This document shows positions 24,850 to 33,117 of a stretch of DNA of 35,865 bases, in pieces. The translations under genes were made by a program, and so were the position numbers. A model generated the notes under the pieces. That model had not been told where the DNA came from and ran no database searches. It worked only from the letters and a program-made list of their open reading frames with translations. Position 1 is the stretch's first letter. Every line of letters starts with the position of its first letter. Origin of the DNA: Actinomyces oris (GTDB lineage Bacteria > Actinomycetota > Actinomycetes > Actinomycetales > Actinomycetaceae). The DNA lies in NCBI RefSeq assembly GCF_001929375.1, contig NZ_MSGO01000013.1, positions 46,718 through 82,582 of the forward strand, written 5' to 3'.

Positions 24850-27465
24850 ATGCGAGGCCTTGTGAGTCAGACGATCCCCTCTCGCCCACCGCACTCCCAG
24901 CAGGAAGCGCAGTCGCGGGCGGAGGAAGATGCGGGCAGCGTCCGCGAGCGCGAGATGCGCGGTGAGCAGGTCGTCGTCGACCTCGCCTACAGCGAGCTGG
25001 ACCGCCAGCTGGCTCAGGCCCGCCGCTCCCTTGCCCGCACCGAGGCCCAGGGCGTCAGCGGCACCCACCAGTCCCGCGGGGAGCGGGACGCCTACGCCGT
25101 GCACTACTCGTCGCTGGTCTCCTCCCTGGAGGGGGTCGAGGACCGGCTGGTCTTCGGGCGGATGGACATGAGCGGGTCACCCGACGACGCGCCGGACTCG
25201 GGATCCTCGGAGAGGGCCTCGGCCTCCGCCGCCGGCTGCGGCCGGGGCGCGGGCGGCTCCTCCCCGGTCACCGGCGGGGGGCGGCGCCACTACGTGGGCC
25301 GTATCGGTCTGCAGGACGCTCAGCACCGCGAGGTGATCCTGGACTGGCGCGCCCCTTTGGCCCGGGCCTTCTATCAGGCCACGGCCTCCCACCCCATGGG
25401 GCTGGTGCGTCGGCGGCACATCGACACGCGGGCCCGTCAGGTGCTCGGGGTGGAGGACGAGGTCCTGGACCTGGCCGCCCTGGAGGCCGGCGAGGCCCCG
25501 TCCGGCTCGTCCGGGACCTCCGTGGCCGCCGGGGATCTGCAGGGCGAGGGGGCGCTCATCGCCGCGATGTCCAGCGCCCGCGACGGCCGCATGGGTGACA
25601 TCGTGGCCACGATCCAGGCCGAGCAGGACCGGGTCGTCACCTCCTCGGGCCGGGGTGTGCTCGTGGTCCAGGGCGGCCCGGGCACGGGTAAGACGGCGGT
25701 GGCGCTGCACCGGGTGGCCTACCTGTTCTACTCCGAGCGCGAGCGCCTGGAGCGCTCCGGCGTGCTCCTGGTGGGGCCGTCTCGCACCTTCCTGCGCTAC
25801 GTGGAGCAGGTCCTGCCCTCCCTGGGTGAGACGGGGGTGGTCTCCACGACGATCGGCGACCTGGTTCCCGGGGTGCGGGCCACGGCGCAGGAGGACGCCC
25901 GCGTCGCCGAGCTCAAGGGGCGCTCCCTGTGGGTCAAGGCCCTGGAGCGGGCGGTGCGGGGCCTGCAGCGCGTCCCGGATGCTCCCCGTGAGATCGAGGT
26001 CCAGGGTGTGCGCCTGTCCCTGAGGCCCGACGACGTGCGTGAGGCGGCCTCCCGGGCCCGCCGGGGCGGCAAGCCCCACAACCTGGCCCGCGAGGCCTTC
26101 GTGATCTGGCTCCTGGAGCGCCTGACCGACCAGTACGCGGCCGCTACGAACCAGGACGCCTCGGACGCTGACACGCGCGCCTGGATCCGTGAGGACATCC
26201 GTACCGCCCGTGACGCCCGCCGGGAGATCAACCTGTGCTGGATGCCGACGACGCCCCAGGGGCTGCTGGAGCGGCTGTGGAGCCGGCCCGCCCTCCTGGA
26301 GCAGGTGGTGCCCTCCCTGAGCGAGCAGGAACGCGCGCTGCTGCACCGTGAGCCGGGAAGCGCCCTGACCACGGCGGACATCCCGCTCATTGACGAGCTG
26401 GCCGAGCTGCTGGGCCCCAGTGAGGACGCCCAGGCGCGGCGCGCCCGGTTGGAGGCCCGCCGCCGTGAGGACCTGGTGGCCTACGCGGCCCAGGCGATCG
26501 AGTCCCAGGAGCTGGGCGGCGGGATGGTCAGTGCCGAGATGCTGGCCGACCGGGTCTCCCAGGGCGGCCCCACTCTCACTCTGGCCGAGCGGGCCCGCGC
26601 GGATCGGACGTGGACCTACGGACACGTCGTCGTCGATGAGGCCCAGGAGCTGGGCACCATGGCGTGGCGGGCTCTGGCGCGTCGCTGCCCGGTGCGCTCC
26701 TTCACGGTGGTGGGGGACCTGGCCCAGTACTCGGGCCCCCACGCCCCCGGCAGCTGGGGCGAGGTGCTCACCGCCCTGGGGACGGCGTCGGCTGAGGAGG
26801 CTGCGGAGGCTGGGGGCCGGTCCCGGTCGCAGTCCCGTCACCGGGCCCGTTCCCGCTCGCGGCAGGGCCGGCAGTCGGGGCGCTCGCGCGGCGGGTCGAC
26901 CCCGCTGCGCGAGGAGGCGCTCAGCGTCTGCTACCGCACGCCGGCCACGATCATGGAGGTGGCGGAGCAGACGGTGACGCACCTGGGTCACCCGCCGGTC
27001 TACCCGGTGCGCTCGGTGCGCGACCTGCCCGGTTGCCTGGAGGTCACGGACCTGTCGCAGTCCTCTCAGGGCGCGCGGCCCGATGCCTGGGCGAGCCTCC
27101 TGCGCGAGGTCGTCGCCCAGGAGTCGGCCCGCCTGGATGAGCAGGTGGGTGCCGGCGTCGGGCGCATCGCGATCATCTCCCCCTCCCCCGGGCGCACTGA
27201 GGCGCTGCTGCGCGAGGACCCGGACCTGGCCGCGGCGATGGAGGCTCCGGGAGGTGACGTGCTTCGCTCGCGGCTGCTGGTGGTTGACCCGGTGCTGTCC
27301 AAGGGGCTGGAGTTCGACGTCGTGGTGCTCGTGGACCCGGCTGACGTCGGTGAGCGCAGCGCTGGCGACCTGTACGTGGCGATGACTCGCCCCACGCGCC
27401 GCCTGCGGGTCGTCAGCCGTCTGCCTGTGCCCCGGGGCCTGGAGCCGCGTTCCGGCGACAGGTGA
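24850..27465 (+). CDS. HelD/HelR-type RNA polymerase recycling ATPase (UvrD-like superfamily 1)
   Basis: Superfamily 1 ATPase of 871 residues, of the group that pulls stalled or drug-bound RNA polymerase off DNA. It has an N-terminal coiled-coil arm (about 35-100) and a Ser/Gly-rich break (107-146). The YVGRIGL/ILDWRAPLARAFY segment, diagnostic of HelD, follows at about 148-175. Walker A is GGPGTGKT (275-282), Walker B VVVDEAQE (593-600), motif III GDLAQ (622-626), motif IV LSVCYRTP and motif VI LYVAMTRPTRRL. Residues 656-683 are an Arg/Ser-rich insert between motifs III and IV. The ATG lacks a ribosome binding site; an in-frame GTG at 24862, behind GAGG, is an alternative. Some actinobacterial relatives give rifamycin tolerance; no rifamycin-associated element was seen. 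Confidence 0.88.
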   Translation: MRGLVSQTIPSRPPHSQQEAQSRAEEDAGSVREREMRGEQVVVDLAYSELDRQLAQARRSLARTEAQGVSGTHQSRGERDAYAVHYSSLVSSLEGVEDRLVFGRMDMSGSPDDAPDSGSSERASASAAGCGRGAGGSSPVTGGGRRHYVGRIGLQDAQHREVILDWRAPLARAFYQATASHPMGLVRRRHIDTRARQVLGVEDEVLDLAALEAGEAPSGSSGTSVAAGDLQGEGALIAAMSSARDGRMGDIVATIQAEQDRVVTSSGRGVLVVQGGPGTGKTAVALHRVAYLFYSERERLERSGVLLVGPSRTFLRYVEQVLPSLGETGVVSTTIGDLVPGVRATAQEDARVAELKGRSLWVKALERAVRGLQRVPDAPREIEVQGVRLSLRPDDVREAASRARRGGKPHNLAREAFVIWLLERLTDQYAAATNQDASDADTRAWIREDIRTARDARREINLCWMPTTPQGLLERLWSRPALLEQVVPSLSEQERALLHREPGSALTTADIPLIDELAELLGPSEDAQARRARLEARRREDLVAYAAQAIESQELGGGMVSAEMLADRVSQGGPTLTLAERARADRTWTYGHVVVDEAQELGTMAWRALARRCPVRSFTVVGDLAQYSGPHAPGSWGEVLTALGTASAEEAAEAGGRSRSQSRHRARSRSRQGRQSGRSRGGSTPLREEALSVCYRTPATIMEVAEQTVTHLGHPPVYPVRSVRDLPGCLEVTDLSQSSQGARPDAWASLLREVVAQESARLDEQVGAGVGRIAIISPSPGRTEALLREDPDLAAAMEAPGGDVLRSRLLVVDPVLSKGLEFDVVVLVDPADVGERSAGDLYVAMTRPTRRLRVVSRLPVPRGLEPRSGDR

Positions 27466-27503
27466 GCCGGATCGCACACGACCGTCGCCGTCACCGACCG
27501 CGC

Positions 27504-27528
27504 AGGTTACGCCACCGTAGGTTACGGT
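27504..27528. promoter_or_regulatory. palindrome upstream of the acyl-CoA ligase genes
   Basis: ACCGTA-GGT-TACGGT (27514-27528) is a perfect palindrome with 6-bp arms. The octamer AGGTTACG occurs twice, 15 bp apart (27504-27511 and 27519-27526), the second copy overlapping the palindrome. It lies 97 nt upstream of the first ligase start, and TACGGT fits the TANNNT -10 pattern. The form suits a TetR-type operator, as often found on fatty acid genes, but the regulator is unknown. Confidence 0.45.
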
Positions 27529-27579
27529 TGCTTCTGAGTTCTCGTCGTCGCACCGGGTGGCACCGGCGGCGGGCGATAC

Positions 27580-27598
27580 CCTCCCTGTCAGGGGGAGG
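27580..27598 (+). terminator. hairpin just upstream of the first acyl-CoA ligase
   Basis: CCTCCC/GGGAGG with a 7-nt loop, 26 nt before the ATG at 27625. It could terminate the HelD-type transcript or lie in the leader of the ligase gene; TACCCT (27577-27582), a possible -10 hexamer, overlaps its left arm. Confidence 0.35.
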
Positions 27599-27624
27599 CT
27601 CACGGCAGACAAGGGGGAAGACCC

Positions 27625-29541
27625 ATGAGTGCTTCACGCACGTCGGCACCCGCGTTCACGCACGATGCCGCATCGGCGACCGGCTCGGATGTCTCAGGCG
27701 GTGAGGTCCTCGAGGCCGTCTACCGGCAGGCCGGGGTGCCTTCCACGATCCCGGCGGTCAGCGAGCCCCTGTCCTGCATGCTGCGCGACGCCGCCCGGGA
27801 CTTCCCGGACCGGGTGGCCCTGGACTTCCTGGGCGCCACCACCACCTACTCCCAGCTGGAGACCCAGGTGGCGCGGGCCGCGGAGGCCCTGCGGGGCCTG
27901 GGGGTCGGGCGCGGGGACGTCGTCGGGATCATTCTTCCCAACTGCCCTCAGCACGTGGTCCTGGCCTACGCGGCCTGGCGCATCGGGGCGATCGTGGCCG
28001 AGCACAACCCGCTGGCGCCCGCCGCCCAGCTGCGCGAGCAGTTCCACATTCACCGCGGGCGCGTCATCATCGCCTGGGAGAAGACCCTCGAGCGCCTCGT
28101 GGCGGCGGTGGGTTCCCTGGAGGCGGCGGGCCTGGGGGGCCTGAGCGTGTACTCGGTGGACCTGTCCCGTCATCTTCCGCTGCGCAGCCGCCTGGCCCTG
28201 AGGCTGCCGGTGGCCGCCGCCCGCACTCAGCGCCGCGAGCTGCGCGGCAGGATCCCGGCCGGGGTGCGCTCCTGGGACGACCTGGCCGCCTCCGCCATCC
28301 CCTTGGCCACGGGCTTCCCGTTGCCGAGCGTCTCGGAGGCGGCGGCTCTGCTGTACACCGGCGGGACGACGGGCACGCCCAAGGCCGTGTGCCTCACCCA
28401 CGAGAACCTGCGCTCCAACGCCGAGATGTCCTTGGCCTGGGCGTCTCGTACCACGAGCGCGGGCAAGGAGACCTTCTACGCCGTCCTGCCCTTCTTCCAC
28501 GCCTTCGGCATGTCCCTGTCGCTGCTGTGCGCGGTGGGGCTGGCCGCCACTCAGGTGGTGCTGCCCAAGTTCGGGGCGGATCTGGTGCTGGCCGCCTGGA
28601 AGCGGCGCCCGGCCACCTTCTTCCCGGGGGTGCCGGTCATGTTCGACCGCCTGGTGACCCGGGCGCGGGCCACGGGGGCGAACCTGTCCTCCTGCAAGAT
28701 CGCCGTGTGCGGGGCGGCCCCCAACCCGCTGGCAGTGGCGCAGGCCTGGGAGGAGGCCACCGGGGGCACCATCATCGAGGGCTACGGGATGACCGAGTCC
28801 TCCCCCATCATCCTGGGCAACCCGATCTCGCCGGCGCGTCGGCCCGGCACCCTGGGGGTGCCCTACCCCTCCACCCAGGTGCGCCTGGTGGACCCCGAGG
28901 ACGTCGAGCGCGAGGTGTCCCCCGGGGAGGTCGGCGAGCTGCTGGCCCGCGGCCCCCAGGTGTTCTCCGGCTACTGGGACAACCCCGAGGAGAGCGCCGA
29001 GGTGCTGCTGGACGGGGGCTGGCTGCGCACGGGCGACCTGGTGCGCCAGGAGGCGGACGGCTTCTACGTCATCGCCGACCGCCGCAAGGAGCTCATCATC
29101 TCCGGGGGCTTCAACATCTACCCCACGGAGGTGGAGGCCGCGGTCCGCTCGATGCCGCAGGTGGAGGACGTCGCCGTCGTCGGGCTGCCGGCCGAGGCCG
29201 GCAACGAGTCCGTCGTCGCCGCGATCCTGCCCAAGGAGGGCCAGACGGTCACCCTGGAGCAGGTGCGCGAGTGGGCGGCCAAGAACCTGTCCAACTACGC
29301 CCTGCCGCGCCAGATCGCGATCCTGACCGAGATGCCCCGCTCCCAGATCGGCAAGGTGCTGCGGCGCGTGGTGCGCGACGAGCTCCTGGCGGCCCGGGAG
29401 GCGGCCTCCGGGGCGGCGACGGCGGCGGCCGTCTCCATCGTTGAGCACTTCCCCGGCAGGGGTGAGCGCAAGGACGGCGGTCAGCAGGAGGGCGGCCAGG
29501 ACGGCAAGGCCGGCCCGCAGGACAACGCGGCCTCCCGCTGA
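27625..29541 (+). CDS. long-chain acyl-CoA ligase, AMP-binding family (copy 1)
   Basis: Activates a carboxylic acid, probably a long-chain fatty acid, with ATP and coenzyme A. The 638-residue protein has the P-loop YTGGTTGTPK (244-253), EGYGMTESSP (about 385-394), GWLRTGDLV, DRRKELIISGGFNIYP and the C-terminal SQIGK whose lysine completes adenylation. Length and motifs fit the FadD group. The last ~45 residues are Gly/Ala/Gln-rich and disordered. GGGGGAAG precedes the ATG. A close paralog follows 75 bp downstream in the same direction, probably co-transcribed. Chain-length preference cannot be read from the sequence. Confidence 0.92.
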   Translation: MSASRTSAPAFTHDAASATGSDVSGGEVLEAVYRQAGVPSTIPAVSEPLSCMLRDAARDFPDRVALDFLGATTTYSQLETQVARAAEALRGLGVGRGDVVGIILPNCPQHVVLAYAAWRIGAIVAEHNPLAPAAQLREQFHIHRGRVIIAWEKTLERLVAAVGSLEAAGLGGLSVYSVDLSRHLPLRSRLALRLPVAAARTQRRELRGRIPAGVRSWDDLAASAIPLATGFPLPSVSEAAALLYTGGTTGTPKAVCLTHENLRSNAEMSLAWASRTTSAGKETFYAVLPFFHAFGMSLSLLCAVGLAATQVVLPKFGADLVLAAWKRRPATFFPGVPVMFDRLVTRARATGANLSSCKIAVCGAAPNPLAVAQAWEEATGGTIIEGYGMTESSPIILGNPISPARRPGTLGVPYPSTQVRLVDPEDVEREVSPGEVGELLARGPQVFSGYWDNPEESAEVLLDGGWLRTGDLVRQEADGFYVIADRRKELIISGGFNIYPTEVEAAVRSMPQVEDVAVVGLPAEAGNESVVAAILPKEGQTVTLEQVREWAAKNLSNYALPRQIAILTEMPRSQIGKVLRRVVRDELLAAREAASGAATAAAVSIVEHFPGRGERKDGGQQEGGQDGKAGPQDNAASR

Positions 29542-29616
29542 GGGCGCGCCCTCAGATTGCAGCCGTCCCAGAACACCCGACTGCTCCCACCCACAGCCCG
29601 ATTCGACTCCACAGAC

Positions 29617-31398
29617 ATGACTGACAGCACGATCAACGCCGCCGCCCCGCCGCAGCAGGCCACCCAGGACCACCGCCACTACCTGCGCCCGCACTACCAG
29701 CCCGGTATCCCGGCGGCGATCGAGGTTCCCGACGCGCCGTTGAGCGAGCTGTTGGAGACGGCGGCGCGCTTCTACCCCGACCGGGTCGCCATCGACTTCC
29801 TGGGTGCGGCGATGACCTACCGCGAGCTGCTGGAGGCCTCGGAGCGCGCGGCGCAGGTGCTGCGGACCTCGGGGGTGTGCAGGGGCGACCGGGTGGCCCT
29901 CATCATGCCGAACTGTCCGCAGCACGCCGTCGCCCTCTACGGGGCGCTGCGCATCGGCGCGATCGTGGCCGAGCACAACCCGCTGGCACCCGCCGAGGAG
30001 ATCCGCTCCCAGCTGGATGCTCACGGGGCCCGGGTCGTCATCGTGTGGGAGAAGGGCGTCGATCTCGTCACGGATGGGGCCGCTGGTTCGCGCGCCGGCG
30101 ATGTGCTCCAGGGGCGCACGGTCTTCAGCGTGGACCTGTCGGCGGCGATGCCGGTGCGTCTGCGTGCCGCGCTGCGTCTCCCGGTGGAGCGGGCCCGCCA
30201 GCAGCGGGCCGCCTTCCGGGCCCAGAGCCTGCCTGCGGGGGTGCGCTCCTGGGACAGGGAGGTGGCCGGCGCTCACCGGATCCCCTCACGCTTCCCCTAC
30301 CCGGGAGGCTCCGACGTGGCGGTGCTGCTGCACACCGGCGGGACGACCGGTACCCCCAAGGCGGCGATGCTCACGCACACCAATCTACGGGCCAACGCCA
30401 ACCAGGCCATCGCCTGGGTGCCGATGCTGCATGAGGGCGGGGAGAACTTTTTGTGCCTGCTGCCCTTCTTCCACGCCTTCGGGCTGACGTTCAACCTCTT
30501 CTGCGCGGTGCAGAAGGCCGCCACCCAGGTGATGCTGCCCAAGTTCTCGGTGGATCAGGTCCTGACCGCGCACGAGCGGCGCCCCTTCACCTTCTTCGTC
30601 GGCGTGCCGGTCATGTTCGAGCGGATCCTCGACGGTGCCCAGAAGCGGGGCACGAGCCTTGGCACCCTGCGCTACGGGGTGTGCGGGGCGGCCCCGATGC
30701 CGCCGGAGGTCGGGGCCCGGTGGGAGAAGGCGACCGGCGGGTTCTTCGTCGAGGGCTACGGCATGACTGAGACGAGCCCGATCGTCGCGGGCACGCCCAT
30801 GGGTCCCTCGCGCCGGCTGGGTGCGCTGGGACTGCCCTTCCCCTCCACGGACGTGCGCGTCGTCGACCCCGAGGACCCGGATCCCGACCGGGAGGTGCCC
30901 GACGGCGAGTCGGGTGAGCTACTGGTGCGCGGCCCGCAGGTCTTCGCCGGCTACTGGGAGGATGAGGCGGCCACGCAGGCCGCGATCCTGCCGGGCGGGT
31001 GGCTGCGCACGGGGGACATCGTGCGTCGGGAGGACTCCTTCCTGTGGATGGCCGACCGCAAGCGCGAGCTGATCCTCACCGGCGGCTTCAACGTCTACCC
31101 CAGTCAGGTGGAGGAGGCGATCCGCCCCCTGGAGGGCGTGGCCGACGTCGCCGTGGTGGGGCTTCCCGACGGTGCCAGGGGCGAGCTCGTGTGCGCCGTT
31201 GTGGTTCTCGTCGAGGGGACCGCGCCGGGGTCGGTGACCCTGGAGGCGGTGCGGGAGCACGCCGAGCGGACGGTCCCGCGCTACGCGCTACCGCACCGCC
31301 TGGAGGTCATCGAGGAGATGCCACGCTCCCAGATCGGCAAGATCCTGCGCCGCGTCGTACGCGAGCAGGTACTCGAAAGAACCGTGGAAGAGGACTGA
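29617..31398 (+). CDS. long-chain acyl-CoA ligase, AMP-binding family (copy 2)
   Basis: Paralog of the preceding gene, with the same domain order over 593 residues: the P-loop HTGGTTGTPK (239-248), EGYGMTETSP, GWLRTGDIV, DRKRELILTGGFNVYP and SQIGK at the C-terminus. The two proteins share long identical stretches such as MPNCPQH/LPNCPQH and GAIVAEHNPLAP, so they arose by tandem duplication. They differ in the acyl-pocket region and the N-terminal tail. I use the ATG at 29617; the frame could be extended to a TTG at 29557, but neither has a clear ribosome binding site. A hairpin follows the stop. Confidence 0.92.
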   Translation: MTDSTINAAAPPQQATQDHRHYLRPHYQPGIPAAIEVPDAPLSELLETAARFYPDRVAIDFLGAAMTYRELLEASERAAQVLRTSGVCRGDRVALIMPNCPQHAVALYGALRIGAIVAEHNPLAPAEEIRSQLDAHGARVVIVWEKGVDLVTDGAAGSRAGDVLQGRTVFSVDLSAAMPVRLRAALRLPVERARQQRAAFRAQSLPAGVRSWDREVAGAHRIPSRFPYPGGSDVAVLLHTGGTTGTPKAAMLTHTNLRANANQAIAWVPMLHEGGENFLCLLPFFHAFGLTFNLFCAVQKAATQVMLPKFSVDQVLTAHERRPFTFFVGVPVMFERILDGAQKRGTSLGTLRYGVCGAAPMPPEVGARWEKATGGFFVEGYGMTETSPIVAGTPMGPSRRLGALGLPFPSTDVRVVDPEDPDPDREVPDGESGELLVRGPQVFAGYWEDEAATQAAILPGGWLRTGDIVRREDSFLWMADRKRELILTGGFNVYPSQVEEAIRPLEGVADVAVVGLPDGARGELVCAVVVLVEGTAPGSVTLEAVREHAERTVPRYALPHRLEVIEEMPRSQIGKILRRVVREQVLERTVEED

Positions 31399-31422
31399 TC
31401 GGCCGCGATAGCGGTCGTCTCG

Positions 31423-31440
31423 GAGCCCGCCCCGGGGCTC
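31423..31440. terminator. bidirectional terminator-like hairpin
   Basis: GAGCCC/GGGCTC with a 6-nt GC-rich loop sits in the 40-bp gap between the convergent ligase copy 2 and glycosylase-like genes, touching the latter's stop codon. It is well placed to end both transcripts. No T tract. Confidence 0.5.
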
Positions 31441-31885
31441 ACGGGGTCAGCGCCCGCTCCCAGGACTCGACGTCACCGGGGACGACCCGGAAGATCGGGT
31501 GTGCCTCAAGCCGCTGGGGCAGGGGCAGGAGCTCGGGGGCGCGCACGGCCAGCTTGGCCTGAAGGTGCCTGCGCTCCAGGTCCATCTGCCCTTCGGTGAC
31601 CGTCAGGCTGACGCCGGCGCAATCCGCCTCGGGCAGGTCGATGCGGGAGGCGTCGAAGCGGTAGCCGCGCCGGACGGCCTCCTGACGCAGCCCCCACAGG
31701 TAGGCTCCCACCGCCACCGCGGGAGTAAGCGGATCGGGGGCGGCGCGGAAGCGTTCGAGCTGGGGGTGGTTGCGGTAGCCACGGGTACGTCCGGCCAGAA
31801 CCGCCTGGGCAAGCAGCGACTCGCGCCAGCAGGCCACCAGGCCCGCGCGGTCCAGGTGGCGCGGGTGCAGCGACCACATGCGCAT
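31439..31885 (-). CDS. pyrimidine dimer DNA glycosylase/endonuclease V-like protein
   Basis: Resembles the small family typified by T4 endonuclease V (DenV), which removes UV-induced pyrimidine dimers. The 148-residue protein starts MRMWSLHPRHLD, and WRESLL (20-25) matches the T4 segment holding the catalytic glutamate (Glu22 here). GYRNHPQLERF and EAVRRGYRFDASRI are typical of bacterial members. T4 uses the amine of Thr2 as nucleophile; here Arg2 (or Trp, if translation starts at Met3) stands there, so chemistry may differ. It begins 22 bp after dapA on the same strand, probably in one operon with it. Confidence 0.7.
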   Translation of the reverse strand: MRMWSLHPRHLDRAGLVACWRESLLAQAVLAGRTRGYRNHPQLERFRAAPDPLTPAVAVGAYLWGLRQEAVRRGYRFDASRIDLPEADCAGVSLTVTEGQMDLERRHLQAKLAVRAPELLPLPQRLEAHPIFRVVPGDVESWERALTP

Positions 31886-31907
31886 GGCGGGTGCGCCCTG
31901 CCGGTTG

Positions 31908-32804
31908 TCAGAGCAGCCCGGAGGCGGCCAGGACCTCGCGCAGGGCGGCGACCTCGGCCTCCCCGGCCCGCACCAGGGGCAGGCGCAGGGCGGGGCTGGG
32001 CAGGCGTCCTTGGAGGTGCAGGGCCTCCTTGGCCATGACGGCCCCCTGCCCGCCGCCCATGATGGCGTGGACCAGGGGACGCAGGCTCCGGGCGAGGGTA
32101 CGGGCTCTGGCCAGGTCTCCGGCGTCCACGGCGTGGATCATCTGGCGCCAGGAGTGGGCGTCGGCGTGGGCGGCCACGGAGATGACGCCGGAGGCGCCGT
32201 GGGTGAGCCAGGCGAAGTTGAGGCCGTCGTCGCCGGAGTAGTACTCCAGGCCGGTGGACTCCATGCGGCGGAAGCCCTGCTCGACGTCACCGGTGGCGTC
32301 CTTGACGGCCTTGACGCGGGGGTTCTCGGCCAGGCGGGCCAGGGTCTCCTCGGTGATCTTCACGCCGGTGCGCCCGGGGATGTCGTAGACCATGACGGGC
32401 AGGTCGGTGGCCTCCACGACGGCGTTGATGTGCTGGTAGACGCCCTCCTGGCTGGGGCGGTTGTAGTAGGGGGCGTTGATGAGCAGGCCCTCGGCGCCGG
32501 CCTCCTGGGAGGCCACGCCGATGCGCACCGCGTGGGCGGTGTCGTTGGAGCCGGCTCCGGCCATGATCATGGCGCGCCCGCCCAGGGCGTCCTTGACCTG
32601 CCGGATCAGCTCCTGCTTCTCGGGGGTGTGGGTGGTCGGGGACTCACCGGTGGTGCCCGACAGGAGGATCAGGTCGGCGCCGTCGTCGACCAGGCTGACC
32701 GCCAGGGCGCGGGCGGCATCGAAGTCGACCTCCCCACTGGGCGTGAAGGGGGTCACCATGGCGACGCCGACGGAACCGAAGCTGCGGGAGGGGGCTGCGC
32801 TCAT
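31908..32804 (-). CDS. dapA: 4-hydroxy-tetrahydrodipicolinate synthase (DapA)
   Basis: Condenses pyruvate with aspartate semialdehyde, the first committed step to diaminopimelate and lysine. The 298-residue TIM barrel has the Thr pair in GTTGESP (51-52), the catalytic Tyr140 in VMVYDIPGRTG, substrate-binding Arg145 and the Schiff-base Lys168 in VKAVKDATGD. Length and motifs are standard. The ATG at 32804 lies 6 nt after a TAGGGT hexamer, so the mRNA is probably leaderless. The product feeds lysine for protein and for the stem peptide made by MurE. dapB lies about 1.1 kb away with a near-identical promoter. Confidence 0.95.
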   Translation of the reverse strand: MSAAPSRSFGSVGVAMVTPFTPSGEVDFDAARALAVSLVDDGADLILLSGTTGESPTTHTPEKQELIRQVKDALGGRAMIMAGAGSNDTAHAVRIGVASQEAGAEGLLINAPYYNRPSQEGVYQHINAVVEATDLPVMVYDIPGRTGVKITEETLARLAENPRVKAVKDATGDVEQGFRRMESTGLEYYSGDDGLNFAWLTHGASGVISVAAHADAHSWRQMIHAVDAGDLARARTLARSLRPLVHAIMGGGQGAVMAKEALHLQGRLPSPALRLPLVRAGEAEVAALREVLAASGLL

Positions 32805-32810
32805 GGCGCC

Positions 32811-32816
32811 ACCCTA
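32811..32816 (-). promoter_or_regulatory. leaderless-type -10 of dapA (TAGGGT)
   Basis: On the minus strand TAGGGT is followed by GGCGCC and the dapA ATG. The 15-nt run from TAGGGT through ATG differs from that of dapB at one base. The 6-nt spacing predicts transcription starting at the ATG. AGGGTGG could alternatively act as a weak ribosome binding site. Confidence 0.5.
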
Positions 32817-32894
32817 ACGCGGGCCGGGCGTACGGAAGATGCGTTCTCACGATCTGTCAGATAGGCGAGCAGCGGACAGGCTACAGGCCGATTA

Positions 32895-33017
32895 TGTCCG
32901 AATGGGACGACTTTGGAGTCTCCGGCCCTTACCACTGCCGGGTCGGGAACCCTCCGACCTGCACAAACGCAATCTGACTCCGTGAAACGCCCCAGTCAAA
33001 GTCGTCCCATACGGACA
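32895..33017. mobile_element. 123-bp element with 21-bp terminal inverted repeats (MITE-like)
   Basis: The left end (32895-32915, core GTCCGAATGGGACGACTTT) and right end (32997-33017, core AAAGTCGTCCCATACGGAC) are inverted copies with a single mismatch over 21 bp, separated by 81 nt. A nested pair, GGAGTC (32915-32920) and GACTCC (32976-32981), lies inside. It encodes no transposase and no target-site duplication is obvious. It fills the centre of the 313-bp dapA-GNAT gap (32805-33117). It could be a miniature transposable element, a genome-wide palindromic repeat or a structured RNA. Confidence 0.5.
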
Positions 33018-33105
33018 CTTTCCCGCCACGCGCCCCGCCACCGAGCGTTCTCCAGGCCTTGTGCCCATGGCGCCCGGGCCTCCAACACCGATATGCACAA
33101 GGTCC

Positions 33106-33111
33106 TAGGCT
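33106..33111 (+). promoter_or_regulatory. leaderless-type -10 of the GNAT gene (TAGGCT)
   Basis: TAGGCT is followed by 6 nt and the ATG at 33118, with no ribosome binding site. An 8-bp inverted repeat CCTTGTGC/GCACAAGG (33057-33064 and 33095-33102, 31-nt... spacing of 30 nt) lies just upstream and may be an operator. Confidence 0.45.
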
Positions 33112-33117
33112 CGAGTC

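Noticed and set aside
25177-27612. Long minus-strand open frame opposite the HelD-type gene
   Set aside because: Low-complexity His/Arg/Gly-rich translation with no domain; the plus strand has all helicase motifs.
27694-30276. Long minus-strand open frame spanning both acyl-CoA ligase genes
   Set aside because: It runs across two well-supported plus-strand genes and their gap and shows no recognisable domain.
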